Source: Bugula neritina | Lineage: Eukaryota; Bryozoa; Gymnolaemata; Cheilostomatida; Bugulidae | Assembly (NCBI GenBank): GCA_964035545.1 | Contig: OZ037766.1 | Coordinates: forward strand, 15,454,722-15,518,721 | Length of the DNA: 64,000 nt | Direction of reading: 5' to 3' | Part shown: piece after piece, positions 61,101 to 64,000 of the stretch | Numbering within the stretch: position 1 is the first letter of the stretch | Layout of the letters: each line of letters starts with the position of its first letter | The notes under the pieces: model-generated | The model's input: the letters and a program-made list of their open reading frames with translations, nothing else | Told to the model about the DNA's origin: nothing | Database searches by the model: none | Translations under genes and position numbers: made by a program

Positions 61101-61505
61101 CTGCCAGCCAGTGTAGTTCTATAGCATGTAGACTGTCTATTAGTTGTGTGACTTTAGCACTTTTACCTACAGACAGTTTCCAGTGCATCAGACAGTTCCA
61201 AATTCTTTCTGGAATATGTCTGTGTTTACTGTTCAATTTTGCCAGGTTATCTTCAAACTGCTCATCTGGGTAAATCTATAATTATAGCAGTCAATAATAA
61301 ATATTGTATAGGCATGTAGAGAGAAAGACCTCACACTCTATTGCCTGAGCAAGCTTGGTGGTATGTTATGAACATGCTTTATGTTTTATATGTTTGTGCA
61401 TGTGTGCAGTACTTACTTGCATATGCCGGGCTAGGGGTATCCATTTTGTAGGTCCAATAAGGTTAGCTACCATACTAAAGGATTCTCTCAGCGCCAAAGT
61501 CTCTT
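61101..61505 (-). CDS. Death-domain protein, two internal exons
   Basis: Two minus-strand exons join in frame: 61505-61417 (begins after one base of a split codon, ends in phase 0 at CAA|GTAAGT) and 61275-61101 (ends in phase 1 at GCAG|GTAATA). Together they give about 87 residues with the death-fold pattern: ANLIGPTKWIPLARHM for helices 1-2, then PERIWNCLMHWKLSVGKSAK for helices 4-5 with the conserved Trp, and VTQLIDSLHAIELHWLAG for helices 5-6. FADD-type death domains have similar spacing, but ankyrin-, UNC5- or MALT1-type proteins cannot be excluded. Death domains pair with each other in apoptosis and innate signalling complexes. Exons on both sides are missing from this model. Confidence 0.65.
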
Positions 61506-63791
61506 CTACAGGCAAGTGAATAAAGGATAGTTACTGCATCTTTTTGTTTGTTGCAGATGATCACAGCATGTGTAAGCAGTTTAAAAAGTTAGATAGTATA
61601 TAAATTTAATTTATAATTTAATTGCAGCAACTTTGCTATTTGGAATACTATCTTAAATTTTAGAAACCTAAAGTCACTCAAAAGTAAAATCATCTTCAAA
61701 TTTTTTTAACTCATAATATTATATGTAATGCCATCGTGTTTTAGTCCTTAAATTATTTTACATATGTATGCATGCAGCTCTTTGATATAGAGGTGTTGGC
61801 TAGTACAGAACTACATTTGACAATATCAGCTGCGGTATATTTGAGTTGTAGATAGTACAGTTACAGCTATAAGCCTATAACATTATATCAAAAGTTGAAT
61901 AAAATTCAAGTTAGAATATTTGTGATTTGTGTTCACTAGTTACTTTTGTTCTAAAATTCCTAAATAACACAGAACAGTAAATTAAGTAAGTTTTATTTAT
62001 GAAATCACCTCTGTAGCTCATATAACTAACTTTACTTACCCATGATTTGTCAAGGTTTGTAGCTGCAAGTAAATAAAAACACCATAAACCTTCAATCAGT
62101 AATCAGCACCCTATACTTAAGTTTGTCAGCTATGCACTGTAGTACGGTATTTATTTACATGAGTCGTCAAGTGGCTAGATTTAAATACTTGAAGTAAATT
62201 AACAGGTAATGGATGATAAAGAGCTCTATACTTAATCTATTATGTTAAATGTTGTTTTGTCATGCTTCAATACAAAGGTTACTGTTTATATAATGCTCAG
62301 TTCAATAGCTTCAAGTATATATACAAAGTAACCCAAAGCTCCTTTGACTGTATGTATTCTTTATAAAACTTTAACATTTTAATGCAAAATTGCCACCTAC
62401 TTCATCTAAAAAAAACTGTTACACAAATTACCAATAGATTTTAGACAGGCAATTTATATGCATTTCTCATACATCATTGTTACATCAAGCATAGTTGCTT
62501 CTGTATATACTAAAAACATGAGACTAAAATTAATATTATTTTGTTGATGTCACAAACTAATTAATGTCAACCTATCAGGTATTGATCAACTTTCTACCAA
62601 AATTTCAATTATACCATATTGTAATTTGTAATTATTTATCCCTAAAGGACTTGTTTAACTTCTGTTACATGGCTATAAATAGAGATTTTACAGTTGGTAC
62701 ACAATCCTTCACATGGATCAATAGAATTGCTGTAGGTTGCTAATGGGTCTTATTCACTTCTCAGATGGTTCATGCCCCCAGCATGCATTTGCTATGGGTC
62801 AATATTTGACAATCATGATGTACATTAAAGTTTCTGAACAGCAGATAAATTTAGTTATCATATTAATATGCATTAGATTATGTTAATGCAATAATTATAA
62901 GTTTGCAGGGGGTAATTCATCAGTTATGATAGTTTTTGTAGAACAACTACTACTTAATCAGTTGGTTTGCAGCTTATCTGTCATTGAAAACAAGGGTGGT
63001 AGTTTATGTAATAATTTATTACGTTTTTTAGAAAAGTTTTAATTAAAAGTGAAATGATTGAACTTGGTAAATATAATATGGGTGATGACCTAAGAGATAT
63101 TTGACTAAATGCTTTCACTAAATATGATTCAAACCCACAGCCAAGTAATCTCAATTGTCAAAAACAATATAAATTAATATTATTATACCATTGACAATAA
63201 GACATGAAATAATTAAAGAATATTTGACAACAATAGCAAAATACATTAAACTGTTTTAAAAAAATGTTAACTGAGTATTTCAATTTGTGAGTTTCTATTC
63301 CTACAGTAAAATTCAGCAGAGTCGTGGCTCATTGAAGGGTTTCTGTCACTCTGAGCTTGTTTAACGAGTATTTACCAGAGTATTTTGATTCACTGAATAT
63401 AAGTAGCAGGCATATTAGTGCATTGGGAGAATGAATTTCGTAATACAGGAGGGCAAAAGTTGTACAATGAGTGCTATTAGCACAAGTAGATGACATCTTG
63501 TAGTCATAGAATATAAAATACAAATATATACTCGTGTGAATCAGGAAGCCTCCAGCTTCTTGTGACGAAACTGTTTTAAGTGACAGAAGACCTTTAATGA
63601 GATATGAAAGTGTAAACATATAAAACAGTATATGAATTCACAGACAGAAAAAGTTACAGTACATGTTGTAAAAGAAATAAATAGTACACTTTTTGAGTAT
63701 AAAATATATGCAAAAATAGACATCCAAAAGAGCATTAAGTTGAATGTAGCAGAGAATCGTAATACCTATGACTTGGTTAACATCTTAAGGT
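61506..63791. other. Spacer or introns of the death-domain gene
   Basis: No confident exon. A 23-base segment at about 62042-62064 on the minus strand has good acceptor and donor sites but does not fit the frame of the next exon. The stretch is AT-rich and without recognised repeats. Confidence 0.45.
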
Positions 63792-64000
63792 TCATGGACA
63801 TTTTCTGTGTACAACGCTAGGTCCAAATTCTTCATAGTCACTTTTACTAATCAGCATGTTTTCTCTAAAAGTAGTGAGACTGCCCAGAATAGAGCCACCA
63901 ATCCAAACTGAATATGCTCTTTCTGGGGAAGCTATCACCTGCACCCGCAGTCGACTAGGAAATAAATTCTTCAGCTCTTTTAGCATTCGCTCCTTAAATC
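63792..64000 (-). CDS. Divergent actin or actin-related protein, last exon (5' part outside the window)
   Basis: The minus-strand frame is open from the window edge ([16 protein letters not shown]) to a stop at 63794-63792. It matches the last 69 or so residues of actin: the [19 protein letters not shown] block equals the conserved [19 protein letters not shown], and the end is [10 protein letters not shown] against GPSIVHRKCF. It is clearly divergent: the Trp of the QMWISK motif is replaced (ENMLISK), and many otherwise invariant positions differ. Actin folds bind ATP; this C-terminal piece carries part of subdomains 1 and 3 only. The first Met in the piece is internal, not the start. It could be an unorthodox actin or an actin-like paralog; the rest of the gene is needed to say which. 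Confidence 0.85.
   Translation of the reverse strand, partial: FKERMLKELKNLFPSRLRVQVIASPERAYSVWIGGSILGSLTTFRENMLISKSDYEEFGPSVVHRKCP

Noticed and set aside
62042-62064. A 23-base minus-strand microexon with good splice sites (TTGCAG and GTAAGT)
   Set aside because: The phase it would leave does not fit the open frame of the death-domain exon at 61505; a chance match is more likely.

Overview
The window is genomic DNA from an invertebrate animal. It is AT-rich, the genes are split by many GT-AG introns, the intergenic spaces are long, and the two complete genes are metazoan families. A spiralian (bryozoan, annelid or mollusc type) would fit, but nothing here fixes the phylum. No rRNA, tRNA, CRISPR or bacterial-type operon was seen.

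Layout. (1) 1-14050 is a tandem segmental duplication. Copy A (1 to about 5290) and copy B (8439 to about 14050) are near-identical over long stretches. Between them lie the coding exons of a small minus-strand gene for a signal-anchored protein with three LDL-receptor class A (LDLa) repeats. Its first exon is in copy B. A diverged copy of that first exon in copy A belongs to a second paralog whose LDLa exons should lie left of the window. The two copies record each other's transposon insertions: three 0.3 kb MITEs in copy A and a 1.06 kb element in copy B, each with an empty site in the other copy. A Penelope-like GIY-YIG remnant lies close to the duplication junction. (2) 15145-15456 is a foldback repeat with a G-rich TTTAGGG/TTTGGGG-like centre. 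(3) 16060-30986 (+) is a complete INTS3 (Integrator subunit 3 / SOSS-A) gene: 27 coding exons that join in frame to 1065 residues. A decayed RTE-type LINE lies antisense in one intron. (4) 31-40.3 kb is intergenic, with simple repeats and a possible SINE head. (5) 40345-57981 (+) is a liprin-beta (PPFIBP) gene: 18 coding exons joining in frame to 890 residues, with a coiled-coil half, two very short exons and three C-terminal SAM domains. Its introns carry several minisatellites; one of them repeats the last 3' splice site four times. (6) 61101-61505 (-) holds two exons of a death-domain protein. (7) 63792-64000 (-) is the last exon of a divergent actin or actin-related protein, cut by the window edge.

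The genes do not form an obvious pathway. INTS3 is nuclear (snRNA and Pol II processing, DNA repair). Liprin-beta is a cortical or synaptic scaffold. The LDLa protein is likely secreted or membrane-anchored. The most unusual part is the left 14 kb: a recently duplicated gene for a short LDLa-only protein with a paired-cysteine loss, in a transposon-rich tandem array.
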